Shown one piece after another: positions 28,209-38,514 of a stretch of 64,000 nt of DNA. The stretch covers positions 1 through 64,000 of the forward strand of contig CACIDN010000002.1 in the NCBI GenBank assembly GCA_902585415.1, written 5' to 3'. The stretch comes from an uncultured Pelagibacteraceae bacterium. Lineage in GTDB: Bacteria > Pseudomonadota > Alphaproteobacteria > Pelagibacterales > Pelagibacteraceae. Position 1 is the stretch's first letter. Each line of letters opens with the position of its first letter. The notes below the pieces were generated by a model. That model searched no databases. It saw only the letters and a list, made by a program, of their open reading frames with translations, and was not told the DNA's origin. The position numbers and the translations under genes are program-made.

Positions 28209-29282
28209 TTAAAATCCTAAATTAGCAAAGTTTTGCAATTTATTTTTAATTGAATTGTTTTTATCTAAATAATTTAAAAATCTATCAGTATATTTTATGT
28301 CATACTTGTTTGATAACTTAAAAAACTCATGTATAAAATCTATTCCAAGTGCAAACAAAAAATTATTATCTTTTCTGCTAGACTCAAAATTTTTTAAAAC
28401 ACCATCTAATGTTAACCCGAGATCTAATTTGTCCTGAATCATGCTACTTAATTTTGACGCATCTCTAATAGTCATATTAAAGCCCTGACCAGCTAAAGGA
28501 TGAATCTTATGAATAGCATCTCCAAATGATAATACATTTTTATGATAATAATTACGAGATAAGGATAAATTAATTGGAAATTTTTCGAGAGCATCAACAT
28601 TTTTAATTTTATATTTATTAGCAAATTCTTTAATCACCATCGCGATCTTATTCTCAGCACCAATCAAATTTTTGTTGAGAATAGAAAACACAACTGACGT
28701 TTTATGATTAGAAATAGGTAGAAATGCTATTGGACCATAAATAGTAAAGTATTGTTCAGCAACGTTATTTAATAATTTGGAGTGCGTTATAATAGTTGTG
28801 TAAGCTGTGCTTTTATAATCTTTTTTAATTTGTTTGTTAAAATATTTTTTTGATAACTTGTTATTTGTTTCAGTATTAATTATTAATTCGTAATTATGAT
28901 TAAGAAATTTAAGGGAGTTATCTTGTTTTTTTTTGTAAAATTTTATTAAATTATTTTTTTTAAGATTAGACTCGATCAGATTATATAATTTAGAGTAATA
29001 AGTAATAAAAAAACAGTTGTTTGTTGGATTAAAACTTAAAAATTTTTTAGTCTCTTTTCCCTTATACAAATTTATTTTTTTAATTGACCAACAATATTTT
29101 TTTGTAAAAATTTTCTCTTTTTCTAAGAAATCTAAACTATTATTAGACAAACCAATTGTTCTAGAATTTTTTCTTTCTTTATTTTTATCTCTAAAAAAAA
29201 TATCGACATTTAGCCCTTTATTAACTAAAATTTTGGATACCAATAAAGCTGTTAAATTTTTTCCTAAAACACAAATAGTCAT
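28209..29282 (-). CDS. UbiH/UbiF/COQ6-type FAD monooxygenase, divergent
   Basis: The 357-residue protein is shorter than the usual about 400. The second FAD motif is clear (SFGDAIHKIHPLAGQGFNMT near residue 245), as is the GPIAFLPIS strand, placing it in the ubiquinone hydroxylase family. The N-terminal dinucleotide-binding turn reads VLGKNLTALLVSKIL where GxGxxG is expected, so it is degenerate. It would hydroxylate a ubiquinone intermediate. It is divergent from ftsK with 32 bp between starts. Confidence 0.8.
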   Translation of the reverse strand: MTICVLGKNLTALLVSKILVNKGLNVDIFFRDKNKERKNSRTIGLSNNSLDFLEKEKIFTKKYCWSIKKINLYKGKETKKFLSFNPTNNCFFITYYSKLYNLIESNLKKNNLIKFYKKKQDNSLKFLNHNYELIINTETNNKLSKKYFNKQIKKDYKSTAYTTIITHSKLLNNVAEQYFTIYGPIAFLPISNHKTSVVFSILNKNLIGAENKIAMVIKEFANKYKIKNVDALEKFPINLSLSRNYYHKNVLSFGDAIHKIHPLAGQGFNMTIRDASKLSSMIQDKLDLGLTLDGVLKNFESSRKDNNFLFALGIDFIHEFFKLSNKYDIKYTDRFLNYLDKNNSIKNKLQNFANLGF

Positions 29283-29314
29283 ATTATTTTTTTAATTTTA
29301 ACAATAAATATTAA

Positions 29315-31417
29315 ATGATACAAAGTGATAAATTTGATTCTTTTATGAATATTAAAAATAGCATTGAAAAGCTTAAAAACTTTACCTATAGAAGGATTAT
29401 AGAATTAGTCGGTTTTTGTATATTTATTTTAGCTTTTTGTATTCTAGTATCTTTAGTTACTTATAGTCCTAATGACCCTAATTTTATATATTCTGCTAGC
29501 AAGGAAATTGAAAATTTTCTTGGCATTTATGGAAGTATAGGTTCAGATTTTTTGTTACAAGCAATTGGGATAATCTCATATTTTATTCCAGTAACGCTAT
29601 TTTTATTGTCTATAAAAATTATTTATAAGAAAGATTTGGCATTTATAGTAAATAGTTTTTTTTATTTGATTTGTTATTCAATAGTTGGAACAATTTTTAT
29701 AACAAAATTCTATAATGACGCATATTTCCTTATGGTAAATGGAAGTGGTGGATTTGTAGGAAATTATCTTTATAAAGAAATTTTTTTTGAAATTGTTAAT
29801 GTTAATAATGATATTAGTTATTATTTTCTTCTTTTAATGTTTTCTGCATCGTTTTTTTTAAGTATAAATTTTAAGTTTAGTTGGATTTTAAATTTTGTAA
29901 GTATCCTTAAAAAAAAAGAAAACAAAATTTACTCATCTGAATTCTCAGATCAATCAGGGTTTAATTTTTCTAAACCAGAAAGAGTTCAAGAAAAATTTAC
30001 ATTTGAAAGCAACTATAAAATACCCGAAAAAAAAGGCAAAATTTTTAACTTACCAAAATTAGATTTATTAGAGACTCAAAAAAGCAAGAACAAAAAGAAC
30101 ACTACAAAAGCTGACATTAATGAGCAGTTTTTAGAAAAGACTTTATTAGATTTTGGTGTGGAGGGTAAAATAAAAAAAATTAGTCCTGGTCCTGTTGTTA
30201 CTTTAAATGAATTTGAACCTGCCGCAGGAGTAAAAGTTTCGAAGATAATTAATTTATCAGATGACATAGCTAGAAATACTAGTTCTGAGTCTGCCAGAAT
30301 AGCAGTAATACCTGGATCAAGCTCTGTAGGTATTGAATTGCCTAATGTAGAAAGAGAGAATGTGCTATTAAGAGAGATATTAGATAGTACAAAGTTTAAT
30401 AGTAAAGATTTTATTCTACCCATCGCACTTGGTAAAACAATATCTGGTGAGCCAATTATTGGTGATTTATCATCAATGCCACATTTACTCATAGCAGGCA
30501 CGACTGGTTCTGGAAAATCTGTTTGCATAAATACAATTTTGCTCTCACTTCTATTTAGGCATAAGCCGGATATGTGCAAATTTATTCTTATAGATCCAAA
30601 AATGCTTGAGCTTTCAACTTACGAAGGAATTCCACATTTACTTTGCCCTGTAATTACAGAAGCAAAGAAGGCTTCTACAGTTTTAGGATGGGTTGTAAAA
30701 GAAATGGAAAATAGATACAAATTGATGACTAAAGTTGGTGTTAGAAATATTAGCGGGTATAATTTAAAACACAAACTCCCAATGCCTTATATTGTAGTAA
30801 TTGTTGATGAAATGTCAGACTTAATGTTAGTTGCAGGCAAAGAAATCGAAGCTTATATTCAAAAATTATCTCAAATGGCTAGAGCAGCTGGTATTCATAT
30901 AATAATGGCTACCCAAAGACCAAGCGTAGATGTTATTACTGGAACAATTAAAGCAAACTTTCCCACACGAGTATCATTTCAAGTATCTTCTAAAATAGAC
31001 AGTAGAACTATACTTGGTGAACAAGGAGCAGAACAACTATTGGGCAAAGGAGATATGTTATTTATGTCCTCGGCCAATAGAATAACGAGAATTCATGCGC
31101 CTTTTGTATCTGAAATTGAAATTGAGAAAATTAATGATTTTTTAAGGTCTCAAGGAGAGCCTAAGTATGTTGATGAAATTTTGAATTTATCAGATGAAAA
31201 AGGTGAATATTCAAATGAAAACCAGAATAATGGTCAATTGGATAACTTATACAATGCAGCATTGGAGATTGTGAAGTCTGAGAGAAAAGCTTCTACTTCA
31301 TTCTTACAAAGAAAACTTCAAATTGGCTACAATAGAGCAGCAAGAATTATTGATACAATGGAGGAGAAGGGAATAGTAAGTAAAGCAAATCATGTGGGCA
31401 AAAGAGAAGTTCTTTAA
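29315..31417 (+). CDS. ftsK: DNA translocase FtsK
   Basis: FtsK pumps DNA at the septum and activates dimer resolution. The 700-residue protein has four membrane helices in the first 200 residues, a short linker, and a RecA-like motor: AGTTGSGKSVCIN (Walker A) near residue 394, VVIVDEMSDLMLV (Walker B), and IMATQRPSVDVITGTIK. The C-terminal gamma winged helix (KASTSFLQRKLQIGYNRAAR) reads polar DNA motifs. The first methionine is followed by a second at residue 11. The TAATG junction overlaps lolA by one base, the common alphaproteobacterial order. Confidence 0.97.
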   Translation: MIQSDKFDSFMNIKNSIEKLKNFTYRRIIELVGFCIFILAFCILVSLVTYSPNDPNFIYSASKEIENFLGIYGSIGSDFLLQAIGIISYFIPVTLFLLSIKIIYKKDLAFIVNSFFYLICYSIVGTIFITKFYNDAYFLMVNGSGGFVGNYLYKEIFFEIVNVNNDISYYFLLLMFSASFFLSINFKFSWILNFVSILKKKENKIYSSEFSDQSGFNFSKPERVQEKFTFESNYKIPEKKGKIFNLPKLDLLETQKSKNKKNTTKADINEQFLEKTLLDFGVEGKIKKISPGPVVTLNEFEPAAGVKVSKIINLSDDIARNTSSESARIAVIPGSSSVGIELPNVERENVLLREILDSTKFNSKDFILPIALGKTISGEPIIGDLSSMPHLLIAGTTGSGKSVCINTILLSLLFRHKPDMCKFILIDPKMLELSTYEGIPHLLCPVITEAKKASTVLGWVVKEMENRYKLMTKVGVRNISGYNLKHKLPMPYIVVIVDEMSDLMLVAGKEIEAYIQKLSQMARAAGIHIIMATQRPSVDVITGTIKANFPTRVSFQVSSKIDSRTILGEQGAEQLLGKGDMLFMSSANRITRIHAPFVSEIEIEKINDFLRSQGEPKYVDEILNLSDEKGEYSNENQNNGQLDNLYNAALEIVKSERKASTSFLQRKLQIGYNRAARIIDTMEEKGIVSKANHVGKREVL

Positions 31418-31968
31418 TGAAATATTTTTTAATATTTTTCTCGTTTTTTTTTTTTATACAATCTAGCGCCAATTCAGATACTGCAAGACAAATAATAGGT
31501 AATTTGGAAAAAGCTAAAAATTATAGTTTTAAATTTGTACAAAAAATTAACGAAAATGAAGAAAAAGGTAATTGTGTTTTAGTATTTGATAGAAAAATCA
31601 ATTGTAAATATGAAAACAATGGCAAAATACTTATTTCTGACGGTAAAAGCCTAATTATTAAAAGTAGAAGCTCTAATATCCCAAACTTTTATAAATTAAA
31701 AGACACTTACTTTTATAAAATCCTTGAAAAAAAATATATAATCAATGAACTTTCGAAAACTACCGTTAAAAAAGAATACGGTAAATTATATGTTGATATT
31801 AATGATCAAAATATTGATATAAAAATTTATTTTGATAAAGAGAAATTATATTTAAGTGGCTGGGAAATAAAAGATATTTATAATAACTCTGTATTGACTG
31901 AGATAAAAATACAAGAGGTAAATGGAAACATTAGTGAAAATATATTTGATTTACAAAGATTTAATTAA
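31417..31968 (+). CDS. lolA: Outer-membrane lipoprotein carrier protein
   Basis: LolA carries lipoproteins across the periplasm from the LolCDE complex to the outer membrane. The 183-residue precursor has a phenylalanine-rich signal peptide (cut after about residue 19) and the LolA pattern: NYSFKFVQKINENEEKGNCVLVF, then an IYFDKEKLYLSGWEI strand and EIKIQEVNGNI. Conservation of LolA is modest, but position right after ftsK supports the call. It converges on the GNAT gene (4 bp overlap). Confidence 0.85.
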   Translation: MKYFLIFFSFFFFIQSSANSDTARQIIGNLEKAKNYSFKFVQKINENEEKGNCVLVFDRKINCKYENNGKILISDGKSLIIKSRSSNIPNFYKLKDTYFYKILEKKYIINELSKTTVKKEYGKLYVDINDQNIDIKIYFDKEKLYLSGWEIKDIYNNSVLTEIKIQEVNGNISENIFDLQRFN

Positions 31969-32474
31969 TTATCTAATATATTAATATTTTCTTTTCTAAA
32001 TATTGTCATTCCTCTTGCAATATAATTTTTTAAAGCATTAGGATGATCTAATGTACAAGTATGAAGCCATACTCTATTTATATCTTTATCAAACGATTTT
32101 TTAATTGCTTCACTTAGAGCATACCCACCAATCCCTTTTCCTATATACTCCTCAAGTAATCCAAAATATGAAATTTCAGTTTCTTTTAGTTGAGGGTTGT
32201 ATAATAACTCGAAGAAACCTACTAAATCATCAGAGATACTAATTACATACGTTTCCAAATTTTTATTAGAAATATATTCAATCCATTTTTCATCAGGCCA
32301 GCTAAGTCTATCTATCCATCTATATTTTTTTCCAACCTGTTTGTAAAAAAATTTGTTTAATTGAAAATCAGGTTTAATCTTTTTTACAATGAGTTTAGTT
32401 TGTTTAATTGAATTAAATCTAAGGTTTTTTAGGTCTCTTAGCTCTAAGAAATTTCTTTCTACAGGAATCATCAT
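31965..32474 (-). CDS. GNAT-family N-acetyltransferase
   Basis: The 169-residue protein ends in a GNAT fold: VGFFELLYN, ISYFGLLEEYIGKGIGGYALSEAI (acetyl-CoA pyrophosphate loop, Q/R-x2-G-x-G/A equivalent at GKGIGG) and VWLHTCTLDHPNALKNYIARGM. The substrate is unknown. It overlaps the HIT gene by 4 bp and forms the end of a minus-strand run with the histidine genes. Confidence 0.85.
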   Translation of the reverse strand: MMIPVERNFLELRDLKNLRFNSIKQTKLIVKKIKPDFQLNKFFYKQVGKKYRWIDRLSWPDEKWIEYISNKNLETYVISISDDLVGFFELLYNPQLKETEISYFGLLEEYIGKGIGGYALSEAIKKSFDKDINRVWLHTCTLDHPNALKNYIARGMTIFRKENINILDN

Positions 32475-32836
32475 TCAACCATTTTACCAACTTTTTCACC
32501 CCCAAAAAGATGAAAATGCAGGTGAGGTACTTCTTGTCCACCGTTTTCGTTAATATTTGCAATTGCTCTATAACCTCTTCCCGTATCAGAAGAAATTTTT
32601 AATTTTTTTGCAACTTTATTAATTCCTTTTATTAGTCCCTCGATTTCTTTTTCTGTTGCTTTTGAGGAAAAGTCATCAAGGTTAACATATCTGCCTTTAG
32701 GTATTACCAATGCATGTATTTTTTTTTGTGGGTTTATATCATGAAAAGATAATATATAATTATCTTCATAAATTTTTTTGCACGGTATTTCACCTCTCAA
32801 AATTTTTGCAAATATATTATTATCATCGTAAATCAT
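32471..32836 (-). CDS. HIT-family protein (HinT-like)
   Basis: The 121-residue protein has the Hint pattern: FAKILRGEIPCKKIYEDNYILSFHDI at the start and the histidine triad HLHFHLFGG near residue 104, with NENGGQEVPHLH before it. Hint proteins hydrolyse adenosine phosphoramidates and aminoacyl-AMPs. It overlaps both neighbours by 4 bp. The hisE-HIT association is common in Alphaproteobacteria. Confidence 0.94.
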   Translation of the reverse strand: MIYDDNNIFAKILRGEIPCKKIYEDNYILSFHDINPQKKIHALVIPKGRYVNLDDFSSKATEKEIEGLIKGINKVAKKLKISSDTGRGYRAIANINENGGQEVPHLHFHLFGGEKVGKMVE

Positions 32837-33177
32837 TCTAGAATTTCAAGTTCATTAATAATGCTCACAATTTTTTTTCCTACCAACACTGCCTCTACTT
32901 TAGCACACTCATAGTAAGCATAGGAAGTTTCTTCAGCAATTTGTTTCATTTCTAAACATTTAGATTTACTTTTTGTATATAAATGTTCTTTTAATTCAGG
33001 TGGATCTCCTAAATACATCATCAAACCTATAACCTCACCTTCTCTCTCAAAGTCAGCTTTTTCTTCAATCCTAGCTGTCCTCTCTCCCACTCCAATCTCA
33101 AATTCTGTGAAAGCAACATATCCTTTATAAACAACAAATATCAAAATAGTGCAAAAAATTATCTTGATTATTCTCAT
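32833..33177 (-). CDS. Small membrane-anchored protein of unknown function
   Basis: The 114-residue protein has one N-terminal hydrophobic segment (about residues 4-22), which could be an uncleaved anchor or a signal peptide, then a soluble domain with two cysteines (KCLEMK and YECAK). I do not recognise the family. It sits between hisE (5 bp away) and the HIT gene (4 bp overlap), so it is co-transcribed with the histidine genes, but a role in histidine synthesis is not implied. Confidence 0.65.
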   Translation of the reverse strand: MRIIKIIFCTILIFVVYKGYVAFTEFEIGVGERTARIEEKADFEREGEVIGLMMYLGDPPELKEHLYTKSKSKCLEMKQIAEETSYAYYECAKVEAVLVGKKIVSIINELEILE

Positions 33178-33182
33178 AATTA

Positions 33183-33455
33183 TTATTTTTGTCTATTTTT
33201 TAGTTCATTCATTACATCTTCAATTTTTATGTCATTAGCCTCAAAATATATAATTAAATGGTACAAAATATCTGCAGCCTCGTGAATTTTATTACTATTT
33301 TTATCAACAGATTCGATTAATTCATTAATTTCTTCTAGAACCTTTTCTTTAGTAAATTTTTTATCTTTTAATAATTTGTTGGTATATGAACCTTCAATTG
33401 GGTTTTTCTTTCTTTCTCTTGCAAGTTTAAATAATTCCTCTAAAACACTTAACAT
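33183..33455 (-). CDS. hisE: Phosphoribosyl-ATP pyrophosphatase
   Basis: HisE hydrolyses phosphoribosyl-ATP to phosphoribosyl-AMP, the second step of histidine synthesis. The 90-residue MazG-like protein has the family elements SYTNKLLKDKKFTKEKVLEEINELIE and KIHEAADILYHLIIYFEA, with Glu/Asp metal ligands. It is the stand-alone form; no hisI is present here. It follows hisF by 1 bp in the hisB-H-A-F-E order. Confidence 0.94.
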   Translation of the reverse strand: MLSVLEELFKLARERKKNPIEGSYTNKLLKDKKFTKEKVLEEINELIESVDKNSNKIHEAADILYHLIIYFEANDIKIEDVMNELKNRQK

Positions 33456-33456
33456 T

Positions 33457-34212
33457 CTAAATTCTAACAGGAATTCCTTTTGAATCCAAATATTCCTTTG
33501 CTTCTTTTATTGAGTGATTTCCATAATGGAATATCGAAGCAGCAAGAACAGCGCTTGCTTTACCTAATTTAATTCCTTCAACTAAATGATCAAGGTTACC
33601 AACTCCTCCAGATGCAATCACTGGTATATTTATCTTGGATGATATTTTTGACATTAATTCAATATCATAACCAATTTGAGTCCCGTCTCTGTCCATTGAA
33701 GTAACTAATAATTCTCCAGCACCGCACTCTTCCATTTTATTTGCATATTCTAATGCATCAATTCCGGTGCTATTTCTTCCACCGTGGGTAAATACTTCCC
33801 AATTTTTTCCGTTTTTTTTAGCATCTATTGCTACAACAATGCATTGAGAACCAAATTTTTTTGAACTTTCTAAAACCACTTTAGAATTTTGAACTGCAGC
33901 CGTATTGATTGAAACTTTATCAGCACCACAATTAAGTAGTTTGTTAATATCATCAATACTTCTAACTCCTCCACCAACAGTTAAAGGAACAAAACATTTC
34001 TTGGAAGTTTTTTCCACTACTTCATAGATTGTATCCCGATTTTCATTCGAGGCAGTGATGTCCAAAAAGCAAATTTCATCTGCTCCACCATCGCTATAGA
34101 TCTTTGCTTGCTCTACTGGATCACCTGCATCTTTTAAGTCAACAAAGTTAATACCTTTAACAACGCGTCCATTCTTTACATCTAAACAGGGTATTATTCG
34201 ATTTTTAAGCAT
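33457..34212 (-). CDS. hisF: Imidazole glycerol phosphate synthase, cyclase subunit
   Basis: HisF uses ammonia from HisH to form imidazole glycerol phosphate and AICAR. The 251-residue barrel has [41 protein letters not shown], and VIASGGVGN, with catalytic Asp at residue 11. AICAR feeds into PurH, encoded elsewhere in this window. It overlaps hisA by 8 bp and is followed by hisE. Confidence 0.97.
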   Translation of the reverse strand: MLKNRIIPCLDVKNGRVVKGINFVDLKDAGDPVEQAKIYSDGGADEICFLDITASNENRDTIYEVVEKTSKKCFVPLTVGGGVRSIDDINKLLNCGADKVSINTAAVQNSKVVLESSKKFGSQCIVVAIDAKKNGKNWEVFTHGGRNSTGIDALEYANKMEECGAGELLVTSMDRDGTQIGYDIELMSKISSKINIPVIASGGVGNLDHLVEGIKLGKASAVLAASIFHYGNHSIKEAKEYLDSKGIPVRI

Positions 34213-34921
34213 CTTCTTTAACCAACTCCTCTAGTTTTATATCGCCATCATATATAGCTTTACCAACTATTATACCCTCAATATTTTTTAAATTCCTTGC
34301 TTTTTTAACATCATCAATCGATGATACTCCGCCAGAGATTATAACTGGACAATTTGAAATATTTGCAACTTTTGATGTTTCATCAAAATTTGGGCTTTCT
34401 TTAGTTCCATCTTTATTTATATCTGTAAAAATTAACCTACTAACACCATAATCATTAACTTCTTTTAAATAATCTAACGCTAACTGATTGGAGCTTTCTT
34501 TCCATCCAGATACTGACAAATATCCATCTTTAGCATCTAAACCAAGGGCAATCTTTCCAGGAAATTTTAAACACGCGTCTTTTAAAAAATTTTTGTCTTT
34601 AATTGCAGCGCTTCCTAAAATAGTTTTTTCAACACCAGCATCTAGATATTTTTGAATACTTTCAAGATTTCTAATGCCTCCACCTATCTCTATATTAAGA
34701 TTAGACTTTTTTACTATTTCTTGAATAATATTAACGTTGACTGTTTCGCCAGTTAAAGCCCCATCCAAATCCACAATATGTAAATTTTTGAAACCAAAAT
34801 CTTCATATCTGCTAGCCTGATCTACCGGAGAATTGTTGTACTCTGTCTTATTATCAAAGTTGCCCTTGACTAAGCGTACACATTTTTTATCTTTGATATC
34901 AATAGCTGGGAATATTTTCAT
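34205..34921 (-). CDS. hisA: ProFAR isomerase
   Basis: HisA isomerises the fourth intermediate of histidine synthesis. It is a 238-residue TIM barrel: [19 protein letters not shown] (catalytic Asp at residue 8), [24 protein letters not shown], and [14 protein letters not shown]. The usual duplicated half-barrel phosphate-binding motifs are seen. It lies between hisH and hisF. Confidence 0.96.
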   Translation of the reverse strand: MKIFPAIDIKDKKCVRLVKGNFDNKTEYNNSPVDQASRYEDFGFKNLHIVDLDGALTGETVNVNIIQEIVKKSNLNIEIGGGIRNLESIQKYLDAGVEKTILGSAAIKDKNFLKDACLKFPGKIALGLDAKDGYLSVSGWKESSNQLALDYLKEVNDYGVSRLIFTDINKDGTKESPNFDETSKVANISNCPVIISGGVSSIDDVKKARNLKNIEGIIVGKAIYDGDIKLEELVKEDA

Positions 34922-35548
34922 TTACAAATTTAAAAAATTCTCAATTATTTTTAATCCAATTTTATCACTCTTTTCTGGGTGAAATTGAGTTCCAAATATA
35001 TTTTCTTTTTCTACTGCACAAACGTGTGTCGATGAATAACTAGTTATTGCTGAAATTACATTTTTATCATTTGGTATAAATTCATAGCTGTGAACAAAAT
35101 ACATGTGAGAATTATTGTCTATATCTTTAAAAATTTTACTATCCTTAACTATATTAATCTGATTCCACCCAATATGGGGTAGTTTGTATTTCCCATTTTG
35201 ATTATCTATTTTTGTAACCTTTCCAGAAATCCAACCAAGACCCTTTGTTTCAGTCTCCTCATATCCAATGTCTGCGAACATTTGTAATCCGACGCAAATT
35301 CCCAAAAGGGGTTTTTTATCTTTTATTGCAAAATCATTTAAAGTTTCGACAAGACCATCAATACTGCTTAATGCGTCAGTGCAGCTTTTGAATGAGCCCT
35401 GCCCTGGTAAAACAACTTTGTCACTTAACTTTATTTTATTAAGATCAGAAGTAACTTCAATTTTAACTTTATTTTGTGCTACTTCTTTAAATGAGTTTAT
35501 GACAGAACTTATGTTGCCTGATTTGTAATCAACAATTGTTACGTTCAT
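34922..35548 (-). CDS. hisH: Imidazole glycerol phosphate synthase, glutaminase subunit
   Basis: HisH releases ammonia from glutamine for HisF. This class I glutamine amidotransferase of 208 residues shows VVLPGQGSFKSC (oxyanion region), LLGICVGLQMF with the nucleophile Cys near residue 85, and FGTQFHPEKSDKIG with the catalytic His and Glu. The order hisB-hisH-hisA-hisF is the standard alphaproteobacterial operon. Confidence 0.96.
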   Translation of the reverse strand: MNVTIVDYKSGNISSVINSFKEVAQNKVKIEVTSDLNKIKLSDKVVLPGQGSFKSCTDALSSIDGLVETLNDFAIKDKKPLLGICVGLQMFADIGYEETETKGLGWISGKVTKIDNQNGKYKLPHIGWNQINIVKDSKIFKDIDNNSHMYFVHSYEFIPNDKNVISAITSYSSTHVCAVEKENIFGTQFHPEKSDKIGLKIIENFLNL

Positions 35549-35554
35549 TAATTC

Positions 35555-36145
35555 TTATAAAGAACCCTTGGTCGATGGTATTACGTTCTTATTTCGTGGA
35601 TCAATCTCAAGTGCACTTCTTAAAGATCTTGCTAATCCTTTAAAACAAGATTCAACTTTGTGATGACTATTATCGCCATATAAATTCTCTATGTGTAGAG
35701 TGATACCTGCTGCTTGTGAAAATGCCTGGAACCATTCTTTAAATAACTCTGTATCCATTTCACCAAGCTTTTCTACCTTTAAATCTACTTTCCAAATTAA
35801 GTATGGTCTATTTGAAACATCTAAGGCAACTCTTGTTAATGTTTCGTCCATTGGTATCATCGCATGAGCATATCTTTTTATACCTAAAAATTTTTTTGAT
35901 GCTTTTTTTAAGCATTCACCAATTGCAATACCTGTATCCTCAGTTGTGTGATGAAGATCAATGTGTGTATCTCCCTTAGCTTTTACTTTTAAATCAATTG
36001 ATGAGTGCTTTGATAGTTGTTCTAACATGTGATCTAAAAAACCAATGCCAGTATCAATTTTAAACTTACCTTTCCCATCGATATTTATAGCTACATCGAT
36101 TTTTGTTTCCTTAGTTTTTCGACTTATTTCTGCTTTTCGCTTCAT
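35555..36145 (-). CDS. hisB: Imidazoleglycerol-phosphate dehydratase
   Basis: This enzyme dehydrates imidazole glycerol phosphate. The 196-residue protein carries the manganese-binding motifs [38 protein letters not shown] and [14 protein letters not shown]. It is the monofunctional dehydratase, without the phosphatase domain of the E. coli protein. It is the first gene of the histidine operon and is divergent from hslV, with 90 bp between them holding both promoters. Confidence 0.97.
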   Translation of the reverse strand: MKRKAEISRKTKETKIDVAINIDGKGKFKIDTGIGFLDHMLEQLSKHSSIDLKVKAKGDTHIDLHHTTEDTGIAIGECLKKASKKFLGIKRYAHAMIPMDETLTRVALDVSNRPYLIWKVDLKVEKLGEMDTELFKEWFQAFSQAAGITLHIENLYGDNSHHKVESCFKGLARSLRSALEIDPRNKNVIPSTKGSL

Positions 36146-36235
36146 ATTAGGTTAGATATATATGCATTATCTATTGATATCAATAACAGTTAATTTAGCA
36201 CTTGAACATTTAAAATTAATATCCATTTAACTGAG

Positions 36236-36751
36236 ATGACAACGATAGTACTGGTAAGAAAAAATAATGACGTAGTTGTGGCAAGTGATGGTCAAGTAAG
36301 TATGGGAAATACAGTTATCAAAAGCAATGCTAACAAAGTTCGTAAAATTGAGAAAAGAAATGTGATCGCTGGATTTGCTGGATCAACAGCTGATGCGTTA
36401 ACTTTATTTGAAAGGTTAGAGGCTAAACTAGAAAAACATGCAGGAAATTTGACAAGAGCAGCTGTTGAGTTAGCTAAAGATTGGAGAACAGATAAATACT
36501 TAAGAAGATTAGAAGCTCTTATGGCAATCGGTGATAAAGAAAAAAGTTTTATTATTTCAGGTAACGGAGACGTTCTAGAGCCTGAAGGAGATGTTATTGG
36601 AATTGGTTCAGGAGGAAATTATGCATTAGCTGCTGCAAAAGTATTAATGGATACTGAATTAAAAGCTGAAGAAGTTGCAAAAAAAGCCATAAAAGTTGCG
36701 GCTGATATATGTGTATTTACAAATAACAATATAAGAGTTGAAAAAATTTAA
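36236..36751 (+). CDS. hslV: ATP-dependent protease, peptidase subunit HslV
   Basis: HslV is the proteolytic core of the HslUV (ClpYQ) complex, a threonine peptidase. The protein starts [20 protein letters not shown], so after Met removal Thr2 is the catalytic nucleophile; [20 protein letters not shown] and [18 protein letters not shown]-like segments follow. Length (171) is normal. The hslU ATG overlaps the stop by one base. Confidence 0.97.
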   Translation: MTTIVLVRKNNDVVVASDGQVSMGNTVIKSNANKVRKIEKRNVIAGFAGSTADALTLFERLEAKLEKHAGNLTRAAVELAKDWRTDKYLRRLEALMAIGDKEKSFIISGNGDVLEPEGDVIGIGSGGNYALAAAKVLMDTELKAEEVAKKAIKVAADICVFTNNNIRVEKI

Positions 36752-38115
36752 TGGAAAAATCAAACATAAAAACATTCCCAAAAAAAACAGAGGAAAAAAA
36801 ACAAAATTATATTGACTCATTATCACCGAGAGAAATTGTGTCTGAGTTGGATAGGTATGTTGTTGGTCAGAATAAAGCTAAAAGAGCTGTTGCTATTGCA
36901 TTGAGAAACAGATGGAGAAGGCAAGCTTTAACAGGAGATATGCGTGATGAGGTGCTTCCTAAAAATATTTTAATGATTGGTCCAACCGGAGTTGGTAAAA
37001 CAGAGATATCAAGAAGATTATCAAAATTAGCTGAGGCACCTTTTGTAAAGGTTGAAGCTACGAGATTTACTGAAGTTGGATATGTTGGAAGAGATGTAGA
37101 ACAAATTATTAGAGATTTGCTTGAAATAGCTATAGCTATGGAAAAAGTTAAAAAAAGAAAAGAAGTTCATGCTAAAGCTCAAAAATTAGCTGAAGAAAGA
37201 GTATTGGATGCTTTAGTCGGAAATAAAGCGTCTGTTGCAACAAGAGAAAGTTTTAGGAAAAGACTTAGAGATGGAGACCTAGATGATAATGAAATAGAAA
37301 TTGCAACTAACGAATCTAACAACATGCCAAGCTTTGAAATACCAGGAATGCCAGGGGCAAACGTTGGAATGATAAATATTGGTGACATTTTGGGAAAGTC
37401 TATGGGAGGCAAGGCAAAGAAGAAAAAAATGACTGTCAAAGAATCTCACGATATTTTACTAAATGAGGAAGCGGACAAACTAATTGAGCAAGACAAGATT
37501 ATAAAATCAGCAAAGAATGTTACTGAGAACAATGGTATAGTGTTCTTGGATGAAATAGACAAAATTTCAGGTAGAACTGACAGAGTTGGAGGAGATGTAT
37601 CTAGAGAGGGTGTTCAAAGAGACTTACTTCCATTAATTGAGGGTACTACAGTTAGTACAAAGTATGGACCAGTTAAAACCGATCATATCTTGTTCATTGC
37701 ATCTGGAGCTTTTCAATTAGCAAAACCATCAGATTTGTTGCCTGAACTTCAAGGAAGATTACCGATAAGAGTGGAATTAGATGCTCTAACAAGTGAAGAT
37801 TTTAAAAGAATTTTAAAAGAGCCGGATAATAGTTTAATCAAACAATACAAAGCATTACTTAAAACAGAAAATGTTAACTTAGAGTTTTCTGAAGATGGTA
37901 TTGAGACTATTGCTAATCTTGCGACTGAAGTAAACTCATCTGTTGAGAATATTGGAGCAAGAAGACTTCATACAATAATTGAGAGAGTACTCGATGAAAT
38001 AAGCTTCACAGCAACAGATAGATCTGGGGAAAAAATTGTTATAGATTCTAAGTATGTTAAAGAAAACCTTGGTCAGTTGGTTAAGGATAACGATTTATCA
38101 AAGTTTATTCTTTAA
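36751..38115 (+). CDS. hslU: ATP-dependent protease, ATPase subunit HslU
   Basis: HslU unfolds substrates for HslV. The 454-residue AAA+ protein has [16 protein letters not shown] near its N-terminus, Walker [15 protein letters not shown] near residue 76, an intermediate domain, Walker [12 protein letters not shown] and sensor regions ending in [12 protein letters not shown] and [11 protein letters not shown]. It ends with the hydrophobic SKFIL tail that inserts into HslV. The 3' end overlaps the Smr gene by 18 bp. Confidence 0.97.
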   Translation: MEKSNIKTFPKKTEEKKQNYIDSLSPREIVSELDRYVVGQNKAKRAVAIALRNRWRRQALTGDMRDEVLPKNILMIGPTGVGKTEISRRLSKLAEAPFVKVEATRFTEVGYVGRDVEQIIRDLLEIAIAMEKVKKRKEVHAKAQKLAEERVLDALVGNKASVATRESFRKRLRDGDLDDNEIEIATNESNNMPSFEIPGMPGANVGMINIGDILGKSMGGKAKKKKMTVKESHDILLNEEADKLIEQDKIIKSAKNVTENNGIVFLDEIDKISGRTDRVGGDVSREGVQRDLLPLIEGTTVSTKYGPVKTDHILFIASGAFQLAKPSDLLPELQGRLPIRVELDALTSEDFKRILKEPDNSLIKQYKALLKTENVNLEFSEDGIETIANLATEVNSSVENIGARRLHTIIERVLDEISFTATDRSGEKIVIDSKYVKENLGQLVKDNDLSKFIL

Positions 38116-38514
38116 TTTTAGATAAATACAAAAAAAACCTGAGTTTTTATTATCTGTTTGATCATCTATTTTTTTTATAATACTCATTAATTCGGTGTTA
38201 AATTTTATAAATTCGGGTACAGAATATTTAAGAATACCTAAATCTTTTGAATGGTATGGGTTTTGATCAACTTTAGATCTAAGTCCTTTTCCGGTAATAA
38301 TATTTAATTTTTCAATTTTTTTGTCAAAACACTCATTTATAAATTTTTCAACTTTGTTATTTGCTTGATCTAAAGAAAAGCCATGAAGATCTATTGTAGC
38401 TTCATTTTTATTTTTTCTAACATTTTTAAAATTATCTTTATCAGGAACACTTTGGTTTCCTTCAATAAAATCTTTCCAATCCTTTAAATCTTTTTTAGAT
38501 AATTTTTTATTCAA
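38098..38514 (-). CDS. Smr-domain protein
   Basis: The 138-residue protein contains a small MutS-related domain: [22 protein letters not shown] (D-L-H-G signature) and [12 protein letters not shown], the T-G-x-G motif. Smr domains are often nucleases that act on RNA or DNA. The domain occupies about residues 38-120. It converges on hslU and follows the Tim44-like gene with no gap, an order seen in other Alphaproteobacteria. Confidence 0.92.
   Translation of the reverse strand: MNKKLSKKDLKDWKDFIEGNQSVPDKDNFKNVRKNKNEATIDLHGFSLDQANNKVEKFINECFDKKIEKLNIITGKGLRSKVDQNPYHSKDLGILKYSVPEFIKFNTELMSIIKKIDDQTDNKNSGFFCIYLKLKNKL

Noticed and set aside
30076-30579. 167-codon minus-strand ORF inside ftsK
   Set aside because: It lies entirely opposite a well-supported FtsK motor domain and has no family pattern.
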